Assembly: GCA_026400735.1 (NCBI GenBank)
Contig: JAPLOL010000044.1
Coordinates: forward strand, 19,984 to 83,983
DNA: 64,000 bases
Source of the DNA: Alphaproteobacteria bacterium
GTDB taxonomy: Bacteria > Pseudomonadota > Alphaproteobacteria > Caulobacterales > Aquidulcibacteraceae
Direction of reading: 5' to 3'
Shown: in pieces, positions 1 through 8,553 of the stretch
Numbering within the stretch: position 1 is the stretch's first letter
How the letters are laid out: every line of letters starts with the position of its first letter
Translations under genes and position numbers: made by a program
The notes under the pieces: model-generated
Databases searched by the model: none
Seen by the model: the letters and a program-made list of their open reading frames with translations, nothing else
What the model was told of the DNA's origin: nothing

Positions 1-1821
1 GTTTGCGCGGATGCCCGCGAAATGACTTTTAAGCGATGGATCTGCGATGTCGGCGCTAAAAATCTCGACGGCTTCGCGCATCATCGAACGGGTATACAGG
101 AAGTAGCACAGCGGTTCGACGACGCCCTGCAACAAAGCATTGGCCTGGGTTTCCGCCGCATAAAACCACGCCGCCCGGATTTCGAGGAAGCCCAGGCGCA
201 ACTGCTCCAACGCCGCGCCGCGCGTCGGCACCGCGGCGCTTTGCATGCAGTCACGGACCGCTTCCAAGTAATAGGTGGCGTGCCGTGCGCGAGTCGACGC
301 CTCCTCGGTCGCATTCTCTCCGAGGCGCTCCTTTGCGAATTCGCGCACCATCACATGCATAGCGAAGCGGCCATGCGAAGCGCGCACCAAAAGACCTTTG
401 CGTTCGAGCCCCGAAAATGTTTCCAGATCTACTTCGGAGATATTCGAGGCCGCCGCGAGATCAAACGCCTTTACGAAAACCGAGAGGCGAGCGAGCGCCG
501 TCTGCTGCACGGGAGTCATCAAACGCCAGACACCCTCGAAAACACCGCGCAGGCTTTGGCGCTGTTCGCCATCGCTTGCTGGCGCCAAGAATGTGATGCT
601 TTGCTGAATCCGCTCGAGGATTTCCTCCAACGACAAGACCGGTGTCCATTGCGCGGTTAGACGCAACGCCAGCGGCGAGCCGTCCACCAATGCACTGATC
701 TTTCGAAAGATTGCCCGCTGCGCCTTTGATACAGCGAAGTCCGGAGCCTTCTGACGAGCTTCGTGCACAAACAGCTCAAGCGCCGGAGAGTCGCTCCCCC
801 CAGATGATGCAAGCCCTTCCACGTGCAGGAGCGTCTCGCCTGCAAAACCCAGAGGCTCGCGGCTCGTCACCAACACTGAAAGCCAGGCGCATTGCACGAC
901 CCACGCGCCGATGAACTCCGCCTGACTCGCAATCGTCTCGGCGTTGTCGAGCACGAGCAGCATTTGCTTGTCGCGGAGATAGTCGACGATCTGTTCATCG
1001 ACACCGCGAGCGGCGTTCAGCCTCAGGCCAAGAGCGGACGCAACGATCGCGGCGGCCTCTGCCTCATTCGCGACGGTTTCTAACGATGCAAAACAAACCG
1101 GCCGGCTCGACGCAACTTCCGCCCCGACGCGCAACGCCAGTCGCGTCTTACCGTTTCCACCTGGCCCCACGAGAGTCAGCAACCGCGACTGCGTCAGCTT
1201 CGATAGGATTTCGCCAAGTTCTCGCGTGCGTCCGAAGATTGGACCTGCGAGCGCTTCCGGTCCGCCGCCCTCGAACAACAAGGAGCGCAACGGTGGAAAC
1301 TCCGTCCGCTTGAGTTTTGGGTGGACCAGCGAGGCAAGTCGCAGCGGCTCTCTCACGCCTTTGAACCGGCTGAGACCGAGGTCCAACAGTTCCGCGTCCC
1401 GCGGCGCAGGAAAACCTGCAACCGCCTCGTCGCTCACGACGATCTGACCGCCCCAACCGCTCGACATGATGCGTCCGCCACGATTGGCGACGGCGCGATC
1501 GACCTGCCCCACACCATCGTCTTCGCAAGCATGCACGCCGATACGCAAATCGAGGCCACCGACCGCGGTCCAATCTTGGCGCTGCATTGTCAGTTGCATC
1601 TCAAGTGCGCACTGCAAGGGATTGCCCGACCTAAACGTTGCGAAGACGCCATCGCCGGACCGGTCCTGGATGACGCCACCGTGGCGCGCAATGAGCTCAT
1701 CAGTGAGAGCGTCCAACCGCGCGATTGCGATTTGCATTTGCGCCGGCGCCTTCTCCCAGCGCTCGGTGCTGCCTTCGATATCGGCGAAGAGATACCCAAC
1801 CGGCGGCCCTGATGTTCCCAT
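1..1821 (-). CDS. class III cyclase-like domain fused to STAND/NB-ARC ATPase (3' end outside window)
   Basis: The frame stays open from an ATG at 1821 (GGGAG 8 bases upstream) to the left edge, giving 607 codons without a stop, so the C-terminus is missing. Residues 8-60 match a nucleotide cyclase homology domain: FADIEGST holds one metal Asp (D14) and SGDG the second (D57), and NRGGRIM resembles the Asn/Arg transition-state motif. The substrate-specifying Lys expected three residues before the GDG is Asp (D53). From about residue 200 an ATPase follows, with Walker A GPGGNGKTR (219-227) and Walker B LLVLDNAE (D292), then a helical region typical of ATP-dependent signalling proteins. Family members are soluble signal-transduction regulators. 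Cyclase activity is uncertain because of the altered residue. It is the last gene of a leftward group with the small protein and amine oxidase upstream. Confidence 0.88.
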   Translation of the reverse strand, partial: MGTSGPPVGYLFADIEGSTERWEKAPAQMQIAIARLDALTDELIARHGGVIQDRSGDGVFATFRSGNPLQCALEMQLTMQRQDWTAVGGLDLRIGVHACEDDGVGQVDRAVANRGGRIMSSGWGGQIVVSDEAVAGFPAPRDAELLDLGLSRFKGVREPLRLASLVHPKLKRTEFPPLRSLLFEGGGPEALAGPIFGRTRELGEILSKLTQSRLLTLVGPGGNGKTRLALRVGAEVASSRPVCFASLETVANEAEAAAIVASALGLRLNAARGVDEQIVDYLRDKQMLLVLDNAETIASQAEFIGAWVVQCAWLSVLVTSREPLGFAGETLLHVEGLASSGGSDSPALELFVHEARQKAPDFAVSKAQRAIFRKISALVDGSPLALRLTAQWTPVLSLEEILERIQQSITFLAPASDGEQRQSLRGVFEGVWRLMTPVQQTALARLSVFVKAFDLAAASNISEVDLETFSGLERKGLLVRASHGRFAMHVMVREFAKERLGENATEEASTRARHATYYLEAVRDCMQSAAVPTRGAALEQLRLGFLEIRAAWFYAAETQANALLQGVVEPLCYFLYTRSMMREAVEIFSADIADPSLKSHFAGIRAN

Positions 1822-1862
1822 CGCGATCTCCCACGAGAGGGAGCCGCCGGAGGGCCAGTCGC

Positions 1863-2087
1863 CTACTCGCTCTTGGAACTTCTGGTCAGTCCAAGCAGAA
1901 AGCATAGCGGCTGTTCGCCGGTCAGCAATTTCTTGATCTCGGACGCGCTTGCGGAAGCAACCGCAGCGGCATCCGCCCCGGTTAGGCCAAATGCCCGCAT
2001 GACGCTCATCTTGTCCTTCGCGTAGCTACGCTGCAGCCCCATGTCCTGCGACAGGGCGTTGAACATGGCGATCGTTGCTGTCGTCAT
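1863..2087 (-). CDS. small helical protein, LigA/Nif11-like pattern, unknown function
   Basis: The product is 74 residues. The ATG at 2087 is preferred over a TTG six bases earlier because GGAG lies 9 bases before the ATG and only 3 before the TTG. The pattern is F-x2-L-x2-D-x2-L, then FGLTGADAAAV, then EIKKLL, which resembles the small all-helical LigA-type or Nif11-like fold. The tail contains one Cys and a Ser-rich end. The start lies inside the 3' end of the upstream amine oxidase gene (about 60-base overlap) and the cyclase/ATPase follows 41 bases later, so translation is probably coupled. No function can be assigned. A peptide-substrate role for the flavoenzyme is speculation only. Confidence 0.7.
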   Translation of the reverse strand: MTTATIAMFNALSQDMGLQRSYAKDKMSVMRAFGLTGADAAAVASASASEIKKLLTGEQPLCFLLGLTRSSKSE

Positions 2088-3630
2088 TTGCAATTACTCC
2101 TTTTTCATCGACCTCGAACTGAAAGTCAGGATCTGAGATCCAGCTCGGCCGCATGAGACCAAGCCGTTCGAGGGTTCGCTCTGCTGAGTTGATTGCGCCT
2201 TCGACCCAGCCGTTACGCTGGGAGTACGCCTCGCCACAGATGTAGAGGTCGAGGCCGGGATTCGGCTGGCGCATAAACGGCCGAATGTCCCAACTCTTGT
2301 AGTGCGGCGCCCACGCGTGCCAGGCGCCGCCAAAGGGATCGCTGCCCCAATCAAAATAGAGCGCGCCGGTCGGCAACTGCGCGGTTTCGTGACCGCGCAA
2401 TATGCTCAACTGCGGTTGAAGCGAACCGATGAGCGCGTCTGAAGCCTTCAAGGCGCTGACGTCTTCTGCATTGAGCGCAGAGGATGGAAACGAGGAACGA
2501 TCGCCGGCAAGCGGCGGCCAGAACGACGCCGAAATATCATCCGCGTACGCGGCCATCAGTATCGCAGGCTGATCCACTTCGGCCTGCCCAAAGCTATAGC
2601 ATTGCTGCATCGGCAGATCGGTGTAGCGCGCAGCGATACGGCTCGGCGTGGCTGCGTCACTGCCCCACCACGCACGATCGTAAGCAAAGAAGACTTTGCA
2701 CGAGCGCATCGGCCGCACGGCGCCATCGCGTATCCGCTCAAACGCGCCGTTAGTGAGCGCCGCATCGAACGCTAGTGATTGCAGCGCACGCTGCGGCAGC
2801 GCCAAAATGACTTGTCGAGCCTGCAATTTAGCTTCGGCGCCGTCCGCGTCGACAAACGTCAGCGAAAATTCATCGCCTCGGCGCGCGACACAGCGCAGGC
2901 GTTGGTTTGTATGTATCGCTGCGCCTGCGCATTCGGCGCGTCGTTTCAGTTCGAGCGGTAGACTTTGGTAGCCATCGATGAGGCGAAACCCTTGCCCATC
3001 GCCGAGCTCATGAAGAAGGCTCCAGACGCCGTCGAAGGCATTTACCGAACGAATAAGCGACGCTGAGCCGAGTGTAGCCGCGAGAAGCGCGTATGCTTCA
3101 GTGCTGATAACATCGCTGAGCACATTCCAGAGCGCATACTCGTGGAGAGGACGCCCGCGATGACGGACACCACGCAAAAAAGCGAAGGTCTGTTGCGCTG
3201 AGTACGGCGCGCGATTGATCGGCCATTGCTGCGTCGAACCAGGCGCCAGTCTTTCTAGAGCATGGGCCAGGAGCGCCGCTGGTCCGCTCTTGCGCTCATC
3301 ATCAGGCAGCGCGAACGGCAACGTGGGCGATTTGAAATCACCGTCCTGAAAGAAGCGGCCGCGCGCGAACTGTCCATCGCGCACAAATTGAACGGGCTCG
3401 GCAACGAGGCCGAGATGGCGCACAAGTTCGCACACGCTGCGCTGGTTCTCGCGGAAAAACATGCCGCCGATTTCGGCGAGCCCGCCCCCGCGCAAAGGCA
3501 CGGACCAGAGCCGGCCGCCAATGCGGCCACTGCCCTCGAACAGCGCAACGCTCCGGCCATCGCGGCCGGCGAGCCGATAGGCGCAATAGCACCCAGCAAC
3601 GCCTCCGCCGATGACCGCGACATCCAGCAA
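2026..3630 (-). CDS. FAD-dependent amine oxidase (monoamine/L-amino-acid oxidase family)
   Basis: The 534-residue protein opens with a dinucleotide-binding motif VIGGGVAG (residues 6-13). FEGSGRIGGRLW (31-42) follows, with the Glu and the RxGGR signature of the flavin amine oxidase fold. Near the C-terminus GEAYSQRNGWVEGAINS matches the second FAD contact of monoamine-oxidase-type enzymes. Members oxidise amines or amino acids to imines and release peroxide. The substrate here cannot be predicted. The start is TTG at 3630 with GGGAG 8 bases upstream, and an in-frame stop lies just before it. No signal peptide is evident, so it is probably cytoplasmic. It lies between a LuxR regulator upstream and the small helical protein downstream on the same strand. 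Confidence 0.88.
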   Translation of the reverse strand: MLDVAVIGGGVAGCYCAYRLAGRDGRSVALFEGSGRIGGRLWSVPLRGGGLAEIGGMFFRENQRSVCELVRHLGLVAEPVQFVRDGQFARGRFFQDGDFKSPTLPFALPDDERKSGPAALLAHALERLAPGSTQQWPINRAPYSAQQTFAFLRGVRHRGRPLHEYALWNVLSDVISTEAYALLAATLGSASLIRSVNAFDGVWSLLHELGDGQGFRLIDGYQSLPLELKRRAECAGAAIHTNQRLRCVARRGDEFSLTFVDADGAEAKLQARQVILALPQRALQSLAFDAALTNGAFERIRDGAVRPMRSCKVFFAYDRAWWGSDAATPSRIAARYTDLPMQQCYSFGQAEVDQPAILMAAYADDISASFWPPLAGDRSSFPSSALNAEDVSALKASDALIGSLQPQLSILRGHETAQLPTGALYFDWGSDPFGGAWHAWAPHYKSWDIRPFMRQPNPGLDLYICGEAYSQRNGWVEGAINSAERTLERLGLMRPSWISDPDFQFEVDEKGVIANDDSNDRHVQRPVAGHGAAA

Positions 3631-3702
3631 AACGACTGCTCCCGCTTAACGGGAACTTCCGTACCACTAAACCTTAACGTGTTCTAGGCCTATACTGCAA
3701 CT

Positions 3703-4716
3703 TTAAGATGTTGTTCGTGCCGGCCGTCTGAACGGTGCGGAGCGGCTTAGCCGGGCTGCGGCTTCGGCTTGGCTGGAGACATTCAGACGCTCGAACATCC
3801 GCTTGGTTTGTGAGCGCACCGTCTCAATTGAGACGCCGCGCTCGGTGGCGATGTCGTTGATCCGGCGGCCTGAAACCAAGCCTTCGGCGATAATGAGTTC
3901 GCACTCCGTGAGGTCGAACATAGCGCGCCAGATATCAGAGCCTGGTGAGGGTTCTTCGTCGGGATCTGCGATCATGAGAAGACAATGCTCCAAAGCCCGC
4001 GCTCCACCGCGCGGCGCGACCAGTCTCACGACGTAGGGCTGCGCACCTTTGGCCCGTTGGACCTTTAAGAGCGCCACGTTCAGTTCGCCGTCCAAAGCTC
4101 GAGCGACCGCCGTCACAAGGGCCGCTTGATCGCTGGGATCGCGGCAAACCAATTTATCCTGGCTCGCGGTCATGCCATCACCACGCGCAAGCAATGCGCC
4201 AAATGCTTCGTTGCGTTCGGCGATGCGAACCTGGCGATCGACGATCACGGTGCCGAACGGCAGCTGATCAAAGGCGGCGGTTTTCAAATCCGATGTCGCA
4301 CGGACATGACCAAGCCGCGCCCGCGTGGCCACGGCGATTGACGCGACCAGCGCGGTCTCGCGCATCAACACCGGATCAACGGGCGCGTCCGACAACGTGA
4401 AGTAGCCAAGCTCGCCTGGCGTTTCCCCATCCAGCCAGACGTGCGTCCAACTCAGCTGACCAAGCCTTGTTTGAGCACATGAGAAGACTTCAGTGCTGCT
4501 CTGCGACGTGAGGTCGCCACAGAACCGGGCAAATTCCGCGGTTCCTTGCAAACCCAATCGGACAGGCGTGCTCTCCCCCACTCCCATCCACGTGATCAAA
4601 GCGGAGCCCGCGTCCAGCGCGCGCGCGCTCTCGCGCAGCGGCCGCAGCCAGTCGCCGTCCTGAACAGCTTGCATCCAGCCATCCAGTCCCAGTCTTCCGG
4701 CGTAAGAACTGCGCAT
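3703..4716 (-). CDS. LuxR-type transcriptional regulator with PAS-like region
   Basis: The product is 337 residues. The start is the ATG at 4716 with GGAGG four bases upstream. The frame remains open further upstream, but that part is antisense to the crp-like gene and is not used. The middle (DQLPFGTVIVDRQVRIAERN, about 190-210) has a PAS-like look. The C-terminus carries a LuxR/GerE helix-turn-helix: LTECELIIAEGL, then GRRINDIATERGVSIETVRSQTKRMFERLNV. This architecture is common in alphaproteobacterial one-component sensors. It is transcribed toward the amine oxidase gene 72 bases downstream, which it may regulate. The ligand is unknown. Confidence 0.85.
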   Translation of the reverse strand: MRSSYAGRLGLDGWMQAVQDGDWLRPLRESARALDAGSALITWMGVGESTPVRLGLQGTAEFARFCGDLTSQSSTEVFSCAQTRLGQLSWTHVWLDGETPGELGYFTLSDAPVDPVLMRETALVASIAVATRARLGHVRATSDLKTAAFDQLPFGTVIVDRQVRIAERNEAFGALLARGDGMTASQDKLVCRDPSDQAALVTAVARALDGELNVALLKVQRAKGAQPYVVRLVAPRGGARALEHCLLMIADPDEEPSPGSDIWRAMFDLTECELIIAEGLVSGRRINDIATERGVSIETVRSQTKRMFERLNVSSQAEAAARLSRSAPFRRPARTTS

Positions 4717-4827
4717 GTCACCTCCGCCGTATATCTCGGCGAAGGCAGCCCGACGCCGCCATGTGAAATTTCGCACACTGCGGGGGCTATGTGGCGCCGC
4801 AGCAGAAAGTGCGCGAGAAGTACCCCG

Positions 4828-5571
4828 ATGGACGAGGCACTCACCCCCGAGCAAGAGCGCGACGGCCTGCGTGGCGTTCGGATTCTTGCCAGCGTGAAGG
4901 ACACCGACCTCGATATCCTGGCGCAAACACTCGTCTGGCGGCGGGTGCGAGCCGGCGATGAAGTGGTTTCGCATCTCGATCGGGGCACTCAGGTGTTCTT
5001 CGCTGTCGACGGCGCGTTCAGCGCCAAGCTGCAGACTGCATTCGGTCGTCAGGTCGCTATCCGACAGCTGCCCGCTGGCAGCCATTTTGGAGAGATCGCC
5101 GCCATCACCGACACGCCGCGCTCGCTGAGCATCGTGGCAGAGGCGGACGGCTTGCTTGCTGAATGTCCCGCCGAGGCATTTTTGAGCTTGATGGCTCGTG
5201 ACGGCGTTTTCGCCACCGCTGTCGCCGCACACCTTGCGCGCAACGTCGTTCAGTTGACCGATCGCGTGTTTGAGTTGGCTGCGCTTGAGACGCGGTTTCG
5301 CGTCTATGCGGAACTGCTTCGGTTGGCGGCAACCGGCGAGCCAATAGAACAAGGGATCCTCATCCGCGACGCGCCGACGCACGAGGCAATTGCCGCAGCC
5401 ATCGGCGCACAACGCGAGGCCGTAAACCGCGAACTGCGCGTGCTCGCCAGCGCTGGTTTGATTGAGCAAGGCCGCCGCGAACTGGTGATCCTTGATGTGG
5501 AGCAATTGCGCGATGAATTGCGCCGGCGCGCGGGCACCACAACCTCAGATGCGGTCGATTGGCGCCTTTGA
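4828..5571 (+). CDS. Crp/Fnr-family transcriptional regulator
   Basis: The 247-residue protein has an N-terminal cyclic-nucleotide-binding beta-roll (about 25-125), with LPAGSHFGEIAAITDTPRSL as the phosphate-binding-cassette region. A long dimerisation helix and a C-terminal winged helix follow, with THEAIAAAIGAQREAVNREL as the recognition segment. Glu (GE) and Arg (PRS) are both present in the cassette, as in cAMP binders, although binding is not proven. There are no Fnr-type cysteines. ATG 4828 is chosen because GAGAAG lies just upstream and the CNB domain begins soon after. An earlier in-frame ATG at 4789 would add 13 residues. It is divergent from the LuxR gene across a 111-base promoter gap. 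Confidence 0.88.
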   Translation: MDEALTPEQERDGLRGVRILASVKDTDLDILAQTLVWRRVRAGDEVVSHLDRGTQVFFAVDGAFSAKLQTAFGRQVAIRQLPAGSHFGEIAAITDTPRSLSIVAEADGLLAECPAEAFLSLMARDGVFATAVAAHLARNVVQLTDRVFELAALETRFRVYAELLRLAATGEPIEQGILIRDAPTHEAIAAAIGAQREAVNRELRVLASAGLIEQGRRELVILDVEQLRDELRRRAGTTTSDAVDWRL

Positions 5572-5706
5572 CGTAACGTCGTCACCCAAATGCGTGAAAC
5601 GCCCATCCTGAGTTTATCCCAAGGTGGCTTGGGGCTGCGGGAATGTGCGGCGGTGTCGACCCAGTTCTCGCCGCCGCACGGACCGCGCCCACCCCTTCGT
5701 GACCTA

Positions 5707-5733
5707 TGCGGCGACGCTTTTGGCGTCGCCGCA
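5707..5733. other. 11-bp perfect hairpin without T-tract
   Basis: TGCGGCGACGC and its exact complement flank a TTTTG loop in the 216-base gap between the crp-like gene and the GNAT gene. Neither strand has a T-run after the stem, so this does not look like a standard intrinsic terminator. It could be an mRNA processing or stability element. The rest of the gap shows nothing recognisable. Confidence 0.5.
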
Positions 5734-5787
5734 ACCTTGTGGCGAGCGGACCTTTGCCCGGACCGTGAGCGGCGATAAGAAGCTCAT

Positions 5788-6468
5788 GTGAGCGGCCACC
5801 CACTCGACAACCCCATTTGGAACGCCCTTGGCTCGCGGTTGGCGCGGTTTGGCGAAGGCGACGCGAGCGCCCGGCGGTTCATGCCTGACGTTAGTCCGTT
5901 CGCCGCCGCGATCGACCCATCGCCAGCGGCCGTGACGGCCCTCGGCGCCCTCGCGCCCGAAGCTGGCGACATATCGCTTCTACAGGTCGCCCCACCCGCG
6001 CCGCCGGCCGGAGTCACCGTCACCATGAGCGCGCTCGGGGTTCAGATGATCGCGGCCGCTATAACGCGAAACGAGAAGAACTTCCCGATCGAGCACCTGG
6101 GCGATGCCGAGGCCGCCGAGATGCTGGCGCTGGCGACGCTCACACGTCCTGGCCCATTCCGCACGCGCACGCATGCGCTGGGCCGCTTCGTTGGCATTCG
6201 CGACAACGGCATGCTCGTTGCGATGGCGGGTGAGCGCTTGCAAACCGACGAATTCATCGAGATCAGCGCGGTCTGCACGCACCCCGACTATCGCGGCCGC
6301 GGGTACGGCGCAGCGCTGATGCGCACAGTTGGCGCGCGCATTATCGCCGATGGAGCGACGCCTTTCCTCCATAGCTATGCAGACAACACAACTGCGATCG
6401 CGCTCTACAAGAGCTTGGGCTTCGAAACCCGCTGTGAAGTCATCCACGCAGTATGGGCGCGCAGCTGA
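5788..6468 (+). CDS. GNAT-family N-acetyltransferase (FR47-like)
   Basis: The product is 226 residues from a GTG start at 5788; the only overlapping ATG (5786) is followed at once by a stop. The C-terminal half carries the acetyl-CoA-binding GNAT core: EISAVCTHPDYRGRGYGAALM gives beta4 and the Q/RxxGxG/A loop, and LHSYADNTTAIALYKSLGF is the usual motif B. The N-terminal 110 residues are divergent, as in FR47-type acetyltransferases. The acceptor substrate is unknown. The stop overlaps the start of the following membrane protein, suggesting co-transcription. Confidence 0.85.
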   Translation: MSGHPLDNPIWNALGSRLARFGEGDASARRFMPDVSPFAAAIDPSPAAVTALGALAPEAGDISLLQVAPPAPPAGVTVTMSALGVQMIAAAITRNEKNFPIEHLGDAEAAEMLALATLTRPGPFRTRTHALGRFVGIRDNGMLVAMAGERLQTDEFIEISAVCTHPDYRGRGYGAALMRTVGARIIADGATPFLHSYADNTTAIALYKSLGFETRCEVIHAVWARS

Positions 6469-7127
6469 TGGCTTGGCTGCGCGCATTCTGGCGCCACACC
6501 CCGCTTATGCTCGGGCTCGCGATTGGTATCGGCCTCTACGTCGTCCTCACATTCGGGCACAGCTTCTCCGACTTAACGCGCATGCTCATCGCGTGGGACG
6601 CGGCGATCGCGAGCTACCTCGTCGCGATTTGGTGGCAGACCCGCAGCATCACGCCCCAACACATGATCAAGCACGCTGCCGAAGTGGATGAAGGCCGGTT
6701 CTTCGTGCTCTTCGTTTCCATCGCCGGCGTTCTCGCCAGCCTAACTGCAATCGTCCTGGAGCTTCAGTCCAAACTTGAACCAGGTATGACCAAGAACGCG
6801 CATGTCGCGTTCGTGTTCGCTACTGTCGCGCTCTCCTGGCTGTTTGTGCACACGAGCTTTGCCAAACACTATGCGCACGAATTTTACGGGCCGGCAGACG
6901 GTGCCGGCATTCGCAAAGGTCTCATCTTTCCCGGATGCGACGATCCGGACTTCGCGGATTTCTTCCACTTCGCCATCGTCATAGGCGTCGCGTCACAAAC
7001 GGGAGACATCCAGATTTCCGGCAGAGCCATTCGCCGTATCGTCACATTGCACGGCGTGTTGGCATTCTTGTTCAACACAGTGATCCTGGCGTTGACCATT
7101 AATCTCGCCGCCAGTCTCTTCGGCTAG
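6453..7127 (+). CDS. DUF1345 family membrane protein
   Basis: The 224-residue integral membrane protein has about five hydrophobic segments (roughly 15-35, 45-60, 83-103, 113-135 and 198-222). The central AHVAFVFATVALSWLFVHTSF and the acidic segment DDPDFADFFHFA before another helix are characteristic of DUF1345 proteins. No biochemical function is established for the family. It overlaps the GNAT gene by 16 bases from ATG 6453. A second ATG at 6468, exactly overlapping the upstream stop, would shorten it by five residues. The 189-base region after it (7128-7316) shows no convincing gene or RNA. Confidence 0.85.
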   Translation: MGAQLMAWLRAFWRHTPLMLGLAIGIGLYVVLTFGHSFSDLTRMLIAWDAAIASYLVAIWWQTRSITPQHMIKHAAEVDEGRFFVLFVSIAGVLASLTAIVLELQSKLEPGMTKNAHVAFVFATVALSWLFVHTSFAKHYAHEFYGPADGAGIRKGLIFPGCDDPDFADFFHFAIVIGVASQTGDIQISGRAIRRIVTLHGVLAFLFNTVILALTINLAASLFG

Positions 7128-7316
7128 TTGCGAGTCATTTGCGCCGATTTTCTCTTTTCGCCCGGCTGGCGCTTCCCATAGCGACGGAAATCGAAGGCGT
7201 GCGCTAGCTTCAAATCCGCAAGTGCTGCGTCAGCGCGAGATTGAGCGCTGGAACGGCCAATGCCCGCTCGACAGCCAAACGTGCGTGATCGGCGGCAACG
7301 CTCTGGTCAACACCAA

Positions 7317-8084
7317 CTAAGCCGCGTCGCCGACCTCTTCCGGCTCTACTCCGCGCGAGCGGATCAGGGCCGAGAGGTCGGCGATAGCCTTTTCGAGCGC
7401 CTCTGGATCGGCGGACCGCGCCACGAGATGAACGCCGAAGCCTTCAGGGGTAAACCAAGGATATGAGCCGAACGAAACCACGCCGTTCGTCGCTTCCTCC
7501 AACGCACCCAGACCATCGGCGATATCGCCTTCCGGCACGCCCTTCGCGCGCATCGTCCGCGAGCGGACAACGGCGCCGCCTTCGATGCGATGACCAATGT
7601 CCTGCAACATTCCACGCGTGATCGACGGCACGCCCGCCATCACGAAGACGTTGCCGAGCTGGAATCCCGGCGCCTTCGAAACCGGGTTATCAATCAACGA
7701 TGCGCCATCGGGAATGCGCGCCATGCGCAGCCGTGATTCATTGAGGCTCGTTCGGCCCTTATAGTGCGCTTCCAAAATCGCGCGCGCATCATCTCGGACA
7801 TCGATGCCAACACCGAAGGCGGCAGCTACCGCGTCTGCAGTCTTATCGTCATGCGTCGGGCCGATGCCACCAGTGGTGAAGACGTAGTCGTAGGTTGCGC
7901 GCAGCGCATTCACGGCGGCGATGATTTCTTCCGGCACGTCCGCGACGACACGCGCCTCCGCGACTTGCACGCCCAATGGGGCGAGATACTTGGCGATCGC
8001 TTGCAAATTCACATCTTGTGTGCGCCCGGAGAGAAGCTCGTCCCCGATCAACAAAACGGCGGCTTTGACTTGGCGTTGCGTCAT
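7317..8084 (-). CDS. CinA-like molybdopterin-binding (MoCF_biosynth) domain protein
   Basis: The 255-residue protein begins with the MoaB/Mog-type fold: LLIGDELLSGRTQDVN near the N-terminus, then VFTTGGIGPTHDDKTADAVA, the signature of the CinA N-terminal domain. Full CinA adds a deamidase domain of about 160 residues, which is absent here, so this is the short competence/damage-inducible protein A-like form. Such proteins have been linked to nucleotide or NAD-derivative hydrolysis, but the activity here is not predictable. It diverges from the thioesterase gene across 35 bases. Confidence 0.88.
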   Translation of the reverse strand: MTQRQVKAAVLLIGDELLSGRTQDVNLQAIAKYLAPLGVQVAEARVVADVPEEIIAAVNALRATYDYVFTTGGIGPTHDDKTADAVAAAFGVGIDVRDDARAILEAHYKGRTSLNESRLRMARIPDGASLIDNPVSKAPGFQLGNVFVMAGVPSITRGMLQDIGHRIEGGAVVRSRTMRAKGVPEGDIADGLGALEEATNGVVSFGSYPWFTPEGFGVHLVARSADPEALEKAIADLSALIRSRGVEPEEVGDAA

Positions 8085-8119
8085 GCGCGCATACTAGCAC
8101 AAAGCTGCGGAGATTTCCG

Positions 8120-8539
8120 ATGAGCGAACCAGATTACGTTCAGCAATTGACGGAACGACAACAGGGCTTCTTGCCCGGGCTGCTCGGTCTTGAATGGCTC
8201 GAAGCGCGCCCGGGCTTCATCAAGGGCCGCTTCGACGTAAAGTCGCACCACCTCGCGCCTAACACGTTCCTCCATGCCGCCAGCGTCATCGCGCTCGCCG
8301 ACAGCGCCAGCGGCTATGGCTGCGTCATCTCCCTGCCGCCCGGCGCGCAGAACTTCACCACCATCGAACTCAAATCGAACTTCCTTGGCACCACGCGCGC
8401 GGGCGGTGTTGGCGTCGAAGCAACCCTTGTGCATGGTGGCCGCACAACACAGGTGTGGGACGCCGTCGTTACCGCGGAAGCCTCGGGCAAAACCATGGCC
8501 CTCTTCCGCTGCACGCAGATGATCCTTTACCCAAAATAA
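8120..8539 (+). CDS. PaaI-family hotdog thioesterase
   Basis: The 139-residue single-domain hotdog protein contains APNTFLHAASVIALADSASGYG, the long hotdog helix with the small-residue pattern of PaaI/YbgC-type thioesterases. ELKSNFLGTTRAG and GRTTQVWDAVV are the following strands. Members hydrolyse acyl-CoA or aryl-CoA thioesters as tetramers in the cytoplasm. The acyl specificity cannot be read from sequence. An SDR gene follows 14 bases later on the same strand, so they probably form an operon. Confidence 0.87.
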   Translation: MSEPDYVQQLTERQQGFLPGLLGLEWLEARPGFIKGRFDVKSHHLAPNTFLHAASVIALADSASGYGCVISLPPGAQNFTTIELKSNFLGTTRAGGVGVEATLVHGGRTTQVWDAVVTAEASGKTMALFRCTQMILYPK

Positions 8540-8553
8540 GAACGAGGAAACGC

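Noticed and set aside
22..1812. Several rightward frames (212, 141 and 163 codons) at the left edge
   Set aside because: They are antisense to the partial cyclase/ATPase gene, whose translated motifs (cyclase, Walker A and B) are unambiguous.
4717..5505. Long leftward open frame extending the LuxR gene upstream by 263 codons
   Set aside because: It is the antisense of the Crp/Fnr gene; the LuxR protein has a clear start with GGAGG at 4716 and the upstream translation has no domain features.
7128..7316. Open stretch ending in a Cys-containing 13-residue tail before the CinA-like gene
   Set aside because: No ATG and no ribosome site; the only start would be a weak GTG giving about 30 residues, with no support.
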